This document shows, piece after piece, positions 1 to 5,129 of a DNA stretch of 7,244 nucleotides (positions are counted from its first letter, which is position 1; each line of letters begins with the position of its first letter). Origin of the DNA: Caldilinea sp. (GTDB lineage Bacteria > Chloroflexota > Anaerolineae > Caldilineales > Caldilineaceae); assembly GCA_026389955.1 (NCBI GenBank), contig JAPLGY010000678.1:1-7244 (forward strand). The letters run 5' to 3'. Made by a program: the position numbers and the translations under genes. The notes beneath the pieces were generated by a model. That model did not search any database. It had not been told where the DNA came from and saw nothing but the letters and a program-made list of their open reading frames with translations.

Positions 1-273
1 GATCGTCGTCTCAAACGCACCCAGTCTGGTGGATAAATTGCCGCCCTCTTCTGCACTGACCGCCGTAGCGACTGCTACAGAACCGCCATCCACTACCGGC
101 AGGTAGAGCATACTTGAGACCATGCCGGTCATCTGCTCAGACGCTCGAATCCTGACACCGCTGCTCCCTGCTGCCTGGCCCTCAGCTGCCACACGCGACG
201 GTTCTGTCAGCACGAAGCCAACTGCCAGCGCACACACTGCCAGTACAAGGGTCAAGAGCCATACACGGCGCAT
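1..273 (-). CDS. Exported protein of unknown function, N-terminal part
   Basis: The reading frame opens at an ATG (273-271) and stays open for 91 codons to the window edge, so the C-terminal part is missing. The start is set by a Shine-Dalgarno AAAGGAG (plus-strand 283-289), 9 nt upstream. The protein begins MRRVWLLTLVLAVCALAVGF, a typical Sec signal peptide (Arg-rich n-region, hydrophobic core about residues 4-21). A signal peptidase I site is possible near Ala29-Ala30. The mature part starts with a low-complexity stretch rich in Gly, Ala and Ser, followed by LYLPVVDGG at about residues 56-64. YLPVV/YLPLV motifs are, from memory, common in secreted Chloroflexota proteins. Nothing visible gives an enzymatic function. 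The gene is transcribed away from the membrane-protein gene at 526 and has its own promoter at 375-402. Confidence 0.8.
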   Translation of the reverse strand, partial: MRRVWLLTLVLAVCALAVGFVLTEPSRVAAEGQAAGSSGVRIRASEQMTGMVSSMLYLPVVDGGSVAVATAVSAEEGGNLSTRLGAFETTI

Positions 274-320
274 AGGACGCTTCTCCTTTGGGGAACATCG
301 CTCAGGGATCTTTTCGGGAG

Positions 321-359
321 ATGCAGCAAGAGTACGTTCAACCAGGGCACATGCTGCAT
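321..359 (-). repeat. Inverted repeat in the leader of the exported-protein gene
   Basis: Arms ATGCAGCA (321-328) and TGCTGCAT (352-359) are perfect 8-nt complements around a 23-nt spacer. They lie inside the predicted 5' untranslated leader of the leftward gene, so they could form an RNA stem about 45 nt upstream of the Shine-Dalgarno site. I recognise no known riboswitch in it. Confidence 0.35.
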
Positions 360-360
360 A

Positions 361-374
361 CTATTGCTGAATAG
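361..374. repeat. Short palindrome at the predicted transcription start of the leftward gene
   Basis: CTATT (361-365) and AATAG (370-374) are perfect 5-nt arms around GCTG. The element abuts the -10 box at 375-380 and covers the expected start point, a position suited to an operator. The short arms mean it could be chance. Confidence 0.3.
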
Positions 375-402
375 ATTACAACAGAATGTGGCACAATTTC
401 AA
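375..402 (-). promoter_or_regulatory. Sigma70-like promoter of the leftward exported-protein gene
   Basis: On the minus strand, TTGAAA (plus 397-402) and TGTAAT (plus 375-380) are separated by 16 nt. Each matches five of six consensus bases. Transcription would begin near 368, leaving a leader of about 95 nt before the ATG at 273. This is the best-matching promoter in the divergent spacer. It is a sequence match only. Confidence 0.6.
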
Positions 403-486
403 ACAGACAATGCCACGCAATGCCGTCGACGACGGCCTCCAGCCTTGCCTGCCACCCAGCCCGGAGGCTTCCTCCCTTCCCTCCGG

Positions 487-517
487 TTGTGTTTTCCCCC
501 TGCTCTTCGGGTATACT
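487..517 (+). promoter_or_regulatory. Possible promoter for the membrane protein gene (near-leaderless)
   Basis: TATACT (512-517) is a good -10 box, matching five of six consensus bases. The only -35-like hexamer nearby is TTGTGT (487-492), at a long 19-nt spacing. The start codon A lies at 526, eight nt after the -10 box, which is where transcription would be expected to begin. No Shine-Dalgarno site precedes the ATG, which fits a leaderless transcript. Confidence 0.45.
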
Positions 518-525
518 CTGTGGGC

Positions 526-2505
526 ATGCAGATCGATACCGCTGGCTGGCAAATCTGGATCGGGGGCCTGTTGTTGCTCTGGCTGCCAGGCGTCTTCCTG
601 CACCGCCTGCTGCGCCTGCCTTCGCACCCCGACTGGCTGGTCACCCTGGCGATCCAGCTGGGCCTGGGGCTGGCGCTGTGGCCGCTGCTGCTGCTGTGGA
701 GCAGTACGCTCGGCTGGCGTTGGACGGCATCCGCCGCCCAGCTCACCGCAGGGGGATGGCTGCTGGCCGGCACAGCTTCCCTGCTTTGGCCACCCGGCCG
801 CTGGGCCGGCCGCTGGACCAGCCACCACTTTCAACGCCAGCGTTTCTGGGCAACCCTCTTCGCCTGTGTCCTGGCCCTCACCCTGGCCACACGCCTGCTC
901 CATATACGCGGGCTGGCACTGCCGGCCTGGGTCGACTCTGTACACCATGTCGCCATCATCCGGCTGTTGCTCGACACTGGCGCTCTCCCTACCCACTTTG
1001 ATCCCTATATTCCTGGTGGGCTGCTGCTCTACCATTGGGGATACCATGCCGGTGTGGCCTGGCTGGCCTGGCTGTACGGCAGATCAGACGGCTTTGAAGT
1101 CGCCGATCTGGTGCTGCACTACGGCCAGCTGCTCAACAGCCTGACCGTGGTGATGATCTATGCAGGGGCACGGCAGCTTTTCGCCAGCCGCCGCGCCGGG
1201 CTGCTGGCCGCAGCACTCGTCGGGCTGGTCTCCTGGTTTCCAGCCTATTTTCTCACTTGGGGACGCTATACCCACCTGGCAGGCGTGCTGCTGATGGTGC
1301 CAGCCCTGATCACGCTCTGGCAGCTGCGAAAGCCCTTTCACCCAGGCACCCTGATCGCCGCCGGGCTGCTGCTGGCCGGCCTGGCACTCGTGCATGTGCG
1401 CGTGGCCCTGCTGGCAGCACTGCTGGCAGCAACACTCGCAGTGCCCCTGCTCCTCCAGGCTCGACCAGGCGCACTGCTGCGTTGGGGAGGCGCCACTCTG
1501 GTTGCACTGCTGCTGACCCTGCCCTGGTGGCTGTGGCTGGCCGAGTCGAACTGGGCGCGCTCCATGATCTCCCCGCGCGCGGACAATCTGCTCAGCTGGG
1601 CTGCCTACAACCAGCCAGACTGGGGGCTGCTCTGGGCACCACGCAACTCGCTGTTGGTCGCTGCAAGCAGCGCCGGCGTCAGCTGGCTGTTCGGGTGGCC
1701 CACAGGCACGCTTCCTACCCGGCTGGCGGGTGCTGGCTGGCTCGCTCTGCTGGCCGGCACAGCGCTCTGGGCCTGGCGCCACCCAACCCTGCGTCGCGCC
1801 ACGACACGCGCTGGCGCTGGCTGGCTGCTGCTGGCCGGTTGGATGGCCCTGGCCACCCTGCTGCTGCAAGCCCACCACCTGGGCCTGCCCTCGCTGCGCT
1901 TCATCCACATCAACGCAGCCATCATCACCCTGTTCGTCCCGCTCAGCCTGGCCAGTGGCGGGCTGCTGGCCTGGCTGAGCGGGGTCTGGCTCCCCCCCCA
2001 GCTGGCCCGCATCAACACCGGCCTCCTCGCCCTGGCCATCGCCGTCTCCGGCGCCCAGGGCATGAGAACCCTCGTCAACCCTGCCACCGTTCTGGCCACA
2101 CCCGCCGACCGCGTAGCGTTGACCTGGATCCGCGACCACGTGCCCGCCGACGCCCGCTTTGCCGTCCCCATGTGGCGCTGGATGAAAGGCGTCTATGCCG
2201 GCAGCGACGGCGGCTACTGGATCCCAGTGCTGACCGACCGTGCCTCCATCCTGCCCCCCGCACTCTACAACGAAGCGCTGCCACGCAACACCGTTGGCCA
2301 GATGAACGAGCTGTTTGCCCGCATCGCCGAGACCGGTCTGGCAGACGCCGACCTGCTGGCAGAGCTCGCCGCCCAGGGGGTCACCCATCTCTACCAAAGA
2401 GACAACGACAGCACAACACCGCTGGAAAACAACAACTCGGTCCAGCTGCTCTACCGCCAGCAGGGAGTGTCCGTCTACCAGCTTGCTGCACCCGCCAGCC
2501 CCTGA
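526..2505 (+). CDS. Large polytopic membrane protein, probable GT-C-type glycosyltransferase
   Basis: The gene encodes 659 residues from the ATG at 526. The frame is open further upstream to 364, but that extension is Arg/Pro-rich, does not resemble the membrane protein and would overlap the promoter. A GTG at 520 is a possible alternative start. Roughly ten or more hydrophobic segments fill residues 8-510, for example 11-29, 38-58, 108-123, 223-245, 250-265, 275-310, 322-339, 403-417, 430-448, 462-486 and 497-510. A large first-half loop has an acidic motif, WVDSVHH (135-141), and a conserved-looking FDPYIPGG...YHWGYHAG region (158-176); a later motif is TWGRYTH (244-250). The last 130 residues are soluble and contain WIRDHVPADARF and GYWIPVLTDRASILPP (563-578). 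This layout is typical of GT-C glycosyltransferases, which transfer sugars from polyprenyl-phosphate donors on the outer membrane face. Asp137 is a candidate catalytic acid. The specific family and substrate are not determined. Segment boundaries were estimated by eye. Confidence 0.75.
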   Translation: MQIDTAGWQIWIGGLLLLWLPGVFLHRLLRLPSHPDWLVTLAIQLGLGLALWPLLLLWSSTLGWRWTASAAQLTAGGWLLAGTASLLWPPGRWAGRWTSHHFQRQRFWATLFACVLALTLATRLLHIRGLALPAWVDSVHHVAIIRLLLDTGALPTHFDPYIPGGLLLYHWGYHAGVAWLAWLYGRSDGFEVADLVLHYGQLLNSLTVVMIYAGARQLFASRRAGLLAAALVGLVSWFPAYFLTWGRYTHLAGVLLMVPALITLWQLRKPFHPGTLIAAGLLLAGLALVHVRVALLAALLAATLAVPLLLQARPGALLRWGGATLVALLLTLPWWLWLAESNWARSMISPRADNLLSWAAYNQPDWGLLWAPRNSLLVAASSAGVSWLFGWPTGTLPTRLAGAGWLALLAGTALWAWRHPTLRRATTRAGAGWLLLAGWMALATLLLQAHHLGLPSLRFIHINAAIITLFVPLSLASGGLLAWLSGVWLPPQLARINTGLLALAIAVSGAQGMRTLVNPATVLATPADRVALTWIRDHVPADARFAVPMWRWMKGVYAGSDGGYWIPVLTDRASILPPALYNEALPRNTVGQMNELFARIAETGLADADLLAELAAQGVTHLYQRDNDSTTPLENNNSVQLLYRQQGVSVYQLAAPASP

Positions 2506-2567
2506 TCCAAGACCGTTCCAAAGAGCTGCAAGCGCGCACGAAAAGCCCTTGCCCAGCCAAGACAAGC

Positions 2568-2596
2568 TTGCACAAACACCCAGGCTATGCTATTTT
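2568..2596 (+). promoter_or_regulatory. Promoter for the small membrane protein gene
   Basis: TTGCAC (2568-2573) and TATTTT (2591-2596) are separated by 17 nt, and TGC at 2588-2590 gives an extended -10. The ATG at 2606 lies ten nt after the -10 box, so the transcript would have almost no leader. A weak GGAAG (2597-2601) sits 4 nt before the ATG and may act as a ribosome binding site if transcription starts earlier, from the overlapping TATGCT (2586-2591). Confidence 0.5.
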
Positions 2597-2605
2597 GGAA
2601 GCAGT

Positions 2606-3046
2606 ATGGACAACAACGGCGCAGCTCGACAAACTGGCTGGCAGCCCGGTCTGCACTGGGCACTCGTCTGGATCTTTGCCCTGGTCTTGCCCTGGATCTG
2701 CTGGGGTGCCCAGGCCACGCCCGGCCATCCCCACCTGCGCGCCCATTTCGTCTTTGGAACGCCTCCCCCACTGGCCCGCAACGCCCAGGAAGCTGTGCGC
2801 CACGCCGCCACAGCCCTGGCCAACGGTAGAGCAGAACACTGCACGGCCACCTCGCCCAGCCTTTCCGCTGGCCTCTCTACCCCGCCCGTCCTGGCCGTCA
2901 CACTGCTGCTGCTGGCCATCCTGACCGCAGCCAGCCTGCCACCCCCTTGCATACGCCCTGGCTTTCGTCTGCGAACCGCTGCGCTTTACCAGAGCTTCCC
3001 CCCCCTGCTGCCCCCCAAACCACCCCCCCGCCAGCGCCTCGGTTGA
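2606..3046 (+). CDS. Small membrane protein of unknown function, upstream of copper chaperone
   Basis: A 146-residue protein starts at the ATG at 2606. The same frame is open back to 2315, but that part overlaps the preceding gene, and the promoter at 2568-2596 favours 2606. A hydrophobic segment at about 17-34 (LHWALVWIFALVLPWICW) could be an uncleaved anchor or a signal peptide, with cleavage possible after the Ala-Gln-Ala near 35-37. A second hydrophobic segment spans about 94-111. The segment between them is His-rich (H41, H43, H47, H66, H78) and has a His-Cys pair at 78-79. The C-terminus is Pro-rich (PPLLPPKPPPRQ). The layout (N-terminal membrane segment, His/Cys-containing middle, second hydrophobic stretch, Pro-rich tail) recalls small membrane proteins such as DUF2946 that accompany copper genes, but I see no diagnostic motif. 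The C8 and C7 runs at 2998-3005 and 3023-3029 make the C-terminal frame sensitive to slippage or sequencing error. Confidence 0.6.
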   Translation: MDNNGAARQTGWQPGLHWALVWIFALVLPWICWGAQATPGHPHLRAHFVFGTPPPLARNAQEAVRHAATALANGRAEHCTATSPSLSAGLSTPPVLAVTLLLLAILTAASLPPPCIRPGFRLRTAALYQSFPPLLPPKPPPRQRLG

Positions 3047-3248
3047 TGCCAACCGACGTCCCCACCCGCCGGCGGCAGCGGTTCTGCCCGCCCCTGTTCT
3101 TTCATCCCCCCCCATACCAGCCAAGGTCAGAAGCTCTGACCGGGCTGCACTCTTTCTGTTGAGGAGCCTTCGTATGCCAAAATCATCGGTTCTTTGGATC
3201 GTTCTCGGGGCCAGCCTCCTGGTCTGGCTGGCAGGCTGTACCCCCCCC
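2998..3248 (+). repeat. Cluster of homopolymeric C tracts
   Basis: C8 runs lie at 2998-3005 (end of the small membrane protein gene), 3106-3113 (spacer) and 3241-3248 (just after the lipobox cysteine codon of the lipoprotein gene). A C6 run is at 3011-3016 and a C7 run at 3023-3029. Another C8 run lies in the GT-C gene at 1992-1999. Such runs can slip during replication. They may equally reflect CCC proline codons in a GC-rich genome. Confidence 0.6.
3125..3141. promoter_or_regulatory. Perfect inverted repeat upstream of the copper lipoprotein gene
   Basis: GGTCAGA (3125-3131) and TCTGACC (3135-3141) are perfect 7-nt arms around AGC. The element ends 32 nt before the ATG at 3174 and 19 nt before the Shine-Dalgarno site. 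The length and tight spacing suit a dimeric regulator's operator. A small RNA hairpin is possible, but no T-run follows, which argues against a classical terminator. It does not match the CopY or CueR operator patterns I know. Confidence 0.45.
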
Positions 3249-4112
3249 ATGCGCAGCCCCCAGCCGACTCCCCAGGCAACCGCAGCACCGCTGCCAGAAG
3301 CAGGGGTGCTCGCCATTGTCGACGCCCGCGCCCGCCCGGCCCCGCTTCCCGGCGGCACCAGCGCCATCTACTTCACCGTGCTCAACGGCCTGGACCGGCC
3401 AGTCCAACTCGTCTCTGCAGCCAGCCCAGCCGCCAGAGCCGTCGAAACCCATGAGACCGTCGCCGAAGAGGGCGTCATGAAAATGATCCCGCTGCCCGAT
3501 GGCTACCCCGTCCCCGCCGGCACCACGCTGATCCTGCAACCCGGCGGCAAACACATCATGCTCGTCGACCTCGTCGCCCCCCTCAACCCCGGCGACACGA
3601 TCGAACTCACCGTGACCTTCGACAACGGCCAGACCTTCGAACTCAACGTCCCCGTGCTCGATCCGCAGCTGAACAGACCCGTAGACGCCGAAGGCAGAGA
3701 GGCCCTCGGCGGCCCCCAGGATCAGCCGGTGACCCACGACCATGAATCGATGCACAGCGAGACCCCCAGCGAGACTGCCCCCCACGAGCATGGTCAGATG
3801 CACGGAGACAACACAGCCTTGTCGCCAGAGCTCGCAGCTGCCCTGGAAGCCCTGCCCGTAAACGCCATCCACCAGCTGGACGAAGCCCTCGCCCAAGGCA
3901 GCGACTGGGATGCAGACGCCGCACGCACAACGGTCGATGACCTGATCGCCCAACTGGACGCACTCCCCTGGCCCGAGGATCTGCTCCCCTCCATCGAGAC
4001 GATCCGAACCCACGCCGTCGAACTGCGCGGCGCCATCGAAGCAGGAGACCCTGCACGCGTCGGCGAGCAGGCCGCTGCGCTGCACCATCTCCTCCATGCC
4101 CTGGTGCCGTAG
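3174..4112 (+). CDS. Lipoprotein with PCu(A)C copper-chaperone domain and extra C-terminal helical domain
   Basis: The gene encodes 312 residues from the ATG at 3174, set by GAGGAG (3161-3166) 7 nt upstream; a TTG at 3159 overlaps this site and is unlikely. Residues 1-22 form a lipoprotein signal with lipobox Leu-Ala-Gly-Cys (19-22), so the protein should be lipid-anchored on the outer face of the membrane. A Pro-rich linker precedes the PCu(A)C domain (about 43-162). That family binds periplasmic or extracytoplasmic Cu(I) and supplies the CuA site of cytochrome oxidase. The motif H-X10-M-X21-H-X-M is seen as His93, Met104, His127 and Met129, with X22 in place of X21. Residues 188-210 form a His/Met-rich linker (His188, His190, Met193, His194, His204, His206, Met209, His210), a likely second metal site. 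Residues 215-312 look alpha-helical and match no family I recognise; they end in an Ala/His-rich helix (AALHHLLHAL). Ordinary PCu(A)C proteins are about 150-180 residues, so this one is about twice the usual size. Confidence 0.85.
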   Translation: MPKSSVLWIVLGASLLVWLAGCTPPMRSPQPTPQATAAPLPEAGVLAIVDARARPAPLPGGTSAIYFTVLNGLDRPVQLVSAASPAARAVETHETVAEEGVMKMIPLPDGYPVPAGTTLILQPGGKHIMLVDLVAPLNPGDTIELTVTFDNGQTFELNVPVLDPQLNRPVDAEGREALGGPQDQPVTHDHESMHSETPSETAPHEHGQMHGDNTALSPELAAALEALPVNAIHQLDEALAQGSDWDADAARTTVDDLIAQLDALPWPEDLLPSIETIRTHAVELRGAIEAGDPARVGEQAAALHHLLHALVP

Positions 4113-4116
4113 GCCC

Positions 4117-4141
4117 CGGCAGCTCCCCTGCGGTGCTGCCG
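4117..4141 (+). terminator. Hairpin after the copper lipoprotein gene, possible terminator
   Basis: Arms CGGCAGCTCC (4117-4126) and GGTGCTGCCG (4132-4141) pair over 10 positions with one T-T mismatch and a 5-nt loop. The hairpin starts five nt after the TAG stop codon. No T-run follows, so it is at best a weak or factor-assisted terminator, or an mRNA 3'-end stabiliser. Confidence 0.4.
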
Positions 4142-4188
4142 ATCCTTGCGCGTGACAGCTGCCAGGATTCGAGAATTGTGACCCATTC

Positions 4189-4197
4189 TTGTACAAT
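4189..4197 (+). promoter_or_regulatory. Putative -10 box overlapping a TTGTACAA palindrome
   Basis: TACAAT (4192-4197) matches five of six -10 consensus bases and lies 49 nt before the ATG at 4247. It overlaps TTGTACAA (4189-4196), a perfect 8-bp palindrome like the core of operators bound by GntR/FadR-type repressors. No convincing -35 box is found 16-18 nt upstream (TTCGAG at 4168-4173 is poor), so the promoter may be weak or need an activator. Confidence 0.4.
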
Positions 4198-4226
4198 CGT
4201 GCATGCGGACAAAGCGCATGCACGAT
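4196..4226. promoter_or_regulatory. 31-bp perfect inverted repeat, probable operator of the sugar-acid operon
   Basis: ATCGTGCATGCG (4196-4207) and CGCATGCACGAT (4215-4226) are perfect 12-nt complements around the 7-nt spacer GACAAAG. The repeat begins at the end of the putative -10 box and spans the expected transcription start near 4204. The start would therefore fall inside the left arm, so the transcript would lack part of that arm, which favours a DNA operator over an RNA hairpin. The regulator is not encoded in this window. Confidence 0.6.
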
Positions 4227-4246
4227 CGAATCATACAGGTGTCCAG

Positions 4247-5113
4247 ATGAAACAGCTCCTGATCACCGGCAGCCAGGGCCGTATCGGCCAGCAGCTGGCT
4301 CCTCTGCTGCAAGCGGCAGGGTATACCCTGCGTGGGTTCGATACCACCCCCAGAAACCCGCTCTTCGCAGATCAGCGGGTCGGCGATCTGCGCGAGCTGT
4401 CCGCCGTGCGCGCCGCCATGCAGGGAATTGACGCGGTCGTCCATCTCGGCGCCATCCCAAGCGATTTTGCAGACGGCGAAGCTGTGATGCAAACCAATGT
4501 GATGGGAACCTGGAATGTGCTCCAGGCCGCACTCGAGCACGGTGTGCGCCGGGCTGTCGTCTTCTCCAGCATCAACGCCCAGGGCAGTGTCAAGGGTTTC
4601 TGGCCGGTTCTCCAGCTGCCGATCGACGACGACTATCCCCACCACCCGATGACCCCCTACCAGCTCTCCAAACACCTGGGCGAAGAGATCTGCCGCAGCT
4701 TTTCGGAACGACACGGCATGGTCACGCTCTGCCTGCGTCCCGCCTGGGTGACACACGACGACCACTACGTCCATCCCAACTTCGGCACAGCACAGGCTGT
4801 CGAGATCTGGAGACACGAATACTGGGCCTATGTGGATGTGCGCGATGTGTGCGACGCCGTGGTGCGCTGCTTGCAGGTCGAGGGCATTCTGCATGATTGT
4901 TTCCTGCTGGCCGCAGCAGATACCCTGGCCCACCTCCCCACCAGCGAACTGGTCCAGCGCTATCACCCAGCAGTGCCCTGGCCCCACATCCCCCCAGACG
5001 TCTATCTGGCCGGCCATCCGTTTCGCAGCCTGGTAGACTGCACACGGGCGAGGGAACGGCTTGGCTGGCAACCCACCCGGCGCTGGCGAGAGGCCAGCGC
5101 GTTGGCCCTTTGA
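4247..5113 (+). CDS. Extended SDR-family NAD-dependent epimerase/dehydrogenase
   Basis: The gene encodes 288 residues from the ATG at 4247. The frame is open upstream to 4133, but that stretch contains the promoter and operator repeats. A weak AGGTG (4237-4241) lies 5 nt before the ATG. The N-terminus is a Rossmann fold with GSQGRIG at 8-14 and Asp32 at the end of the second strand, which favours NAD over NADP. Further SDR signatures are GDL (46-48), VVHLGA (64-69), NxxGT (84-88), FSSIN (106-110) and the catalytic Tyr138-xxx-Lys142. The C-terminal third (WAYVDVRDVCDAV and the RARERLGWQPTR tail) is typical of NAD-dependent epimerase/dehydratase proteins. These act on nucleotide sugars, free sugars or, in the uronate dehydrogenase branch, hexuronates. 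The next gene encodes a sugar-acid dehydratase homologue 16 nt downstream, so oxidation or epimerisation of a sugar or sugar acid is the most likely role. The exact substrate cannot be read from the sequence. Confidence 0.85.
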   Translation: MKQLLITGSQGRIGQQLAPLLQAAGYTLRGFDTTPRNPLFADQRVGDLRELSAVRAAMQGIDAVVHLGAIPSDFADGEAVMQTNVMGTWNVLQAALEHGVRRAVVFSSINAQGSVKGFWPVLQLPIDDDYPHHPMTPYQLSKHLGEEICRSFSERHGMVTLCLRPAWVTHDDHYVHPNFGTAQAVEIWRHEYWAYVDVRDVCDAVVRCLQVEGILHDCFLLAAADTLAHLPTSELVQRYHPAVPWPHIPPDVYLAGHPFRSLVDCTRARERLGWQPTRRWREASALAL

Positions 5114-5129
5114 ACCTAGGAAACGCTCC

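Noticed and set aside
122..370. Plus-strand open frame of 82 codons at the left end
   Set aside because: It lies opposite the signal-peptide gene, which has a good ribosome binding site and promoter. The plus-strand product is Ser/Thr/Arg-rich with no features.
364..525. 54-codon N-terminal extension of the GT-C gene
   Set aside because: The extension is Arg/Pro-rich, has no ribosome binding site, and overlaps the divergent promoter at 375-402 and the TATACT box. The ATG at 526 gives a natural start ahead of the first membrane segment.
1084..2565. Long minus-strand open frame (493 codons) opposite the membrane protein gene
   Set aside because: Its translation is Gly/Gln/Ala-rich low-complexity sequence with no domain, as expected from the antisense of Leu/Ala/Trp-rich coding DNA. 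The plus-strand frame has clear membrane segments and GT-C-like motifs.
1257..2924. Plus-strand open frame of 555 codons in another phase
   Set aside because: It gives Arg/Pro/His-rich sequence, runs through the end of one gene and into the next, and has no recognisable domain. It is a by-product of high GC at third codon positions.
4117..4141. Strong intrinsic terminator after the copper lipoprotein gene
   Set aside because: The hairpin is real, but no T-run follows it, so I kept it only as a low-confidence terminator.
4196..4226. The 31-bp inverted repeat as a riboswitch or attenuator
   Set aside because: The expected transcription start falls within the left arm, so the full hairpin would not be transcribed. 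No terminator or anti-terminator partner is visible before the ATG.
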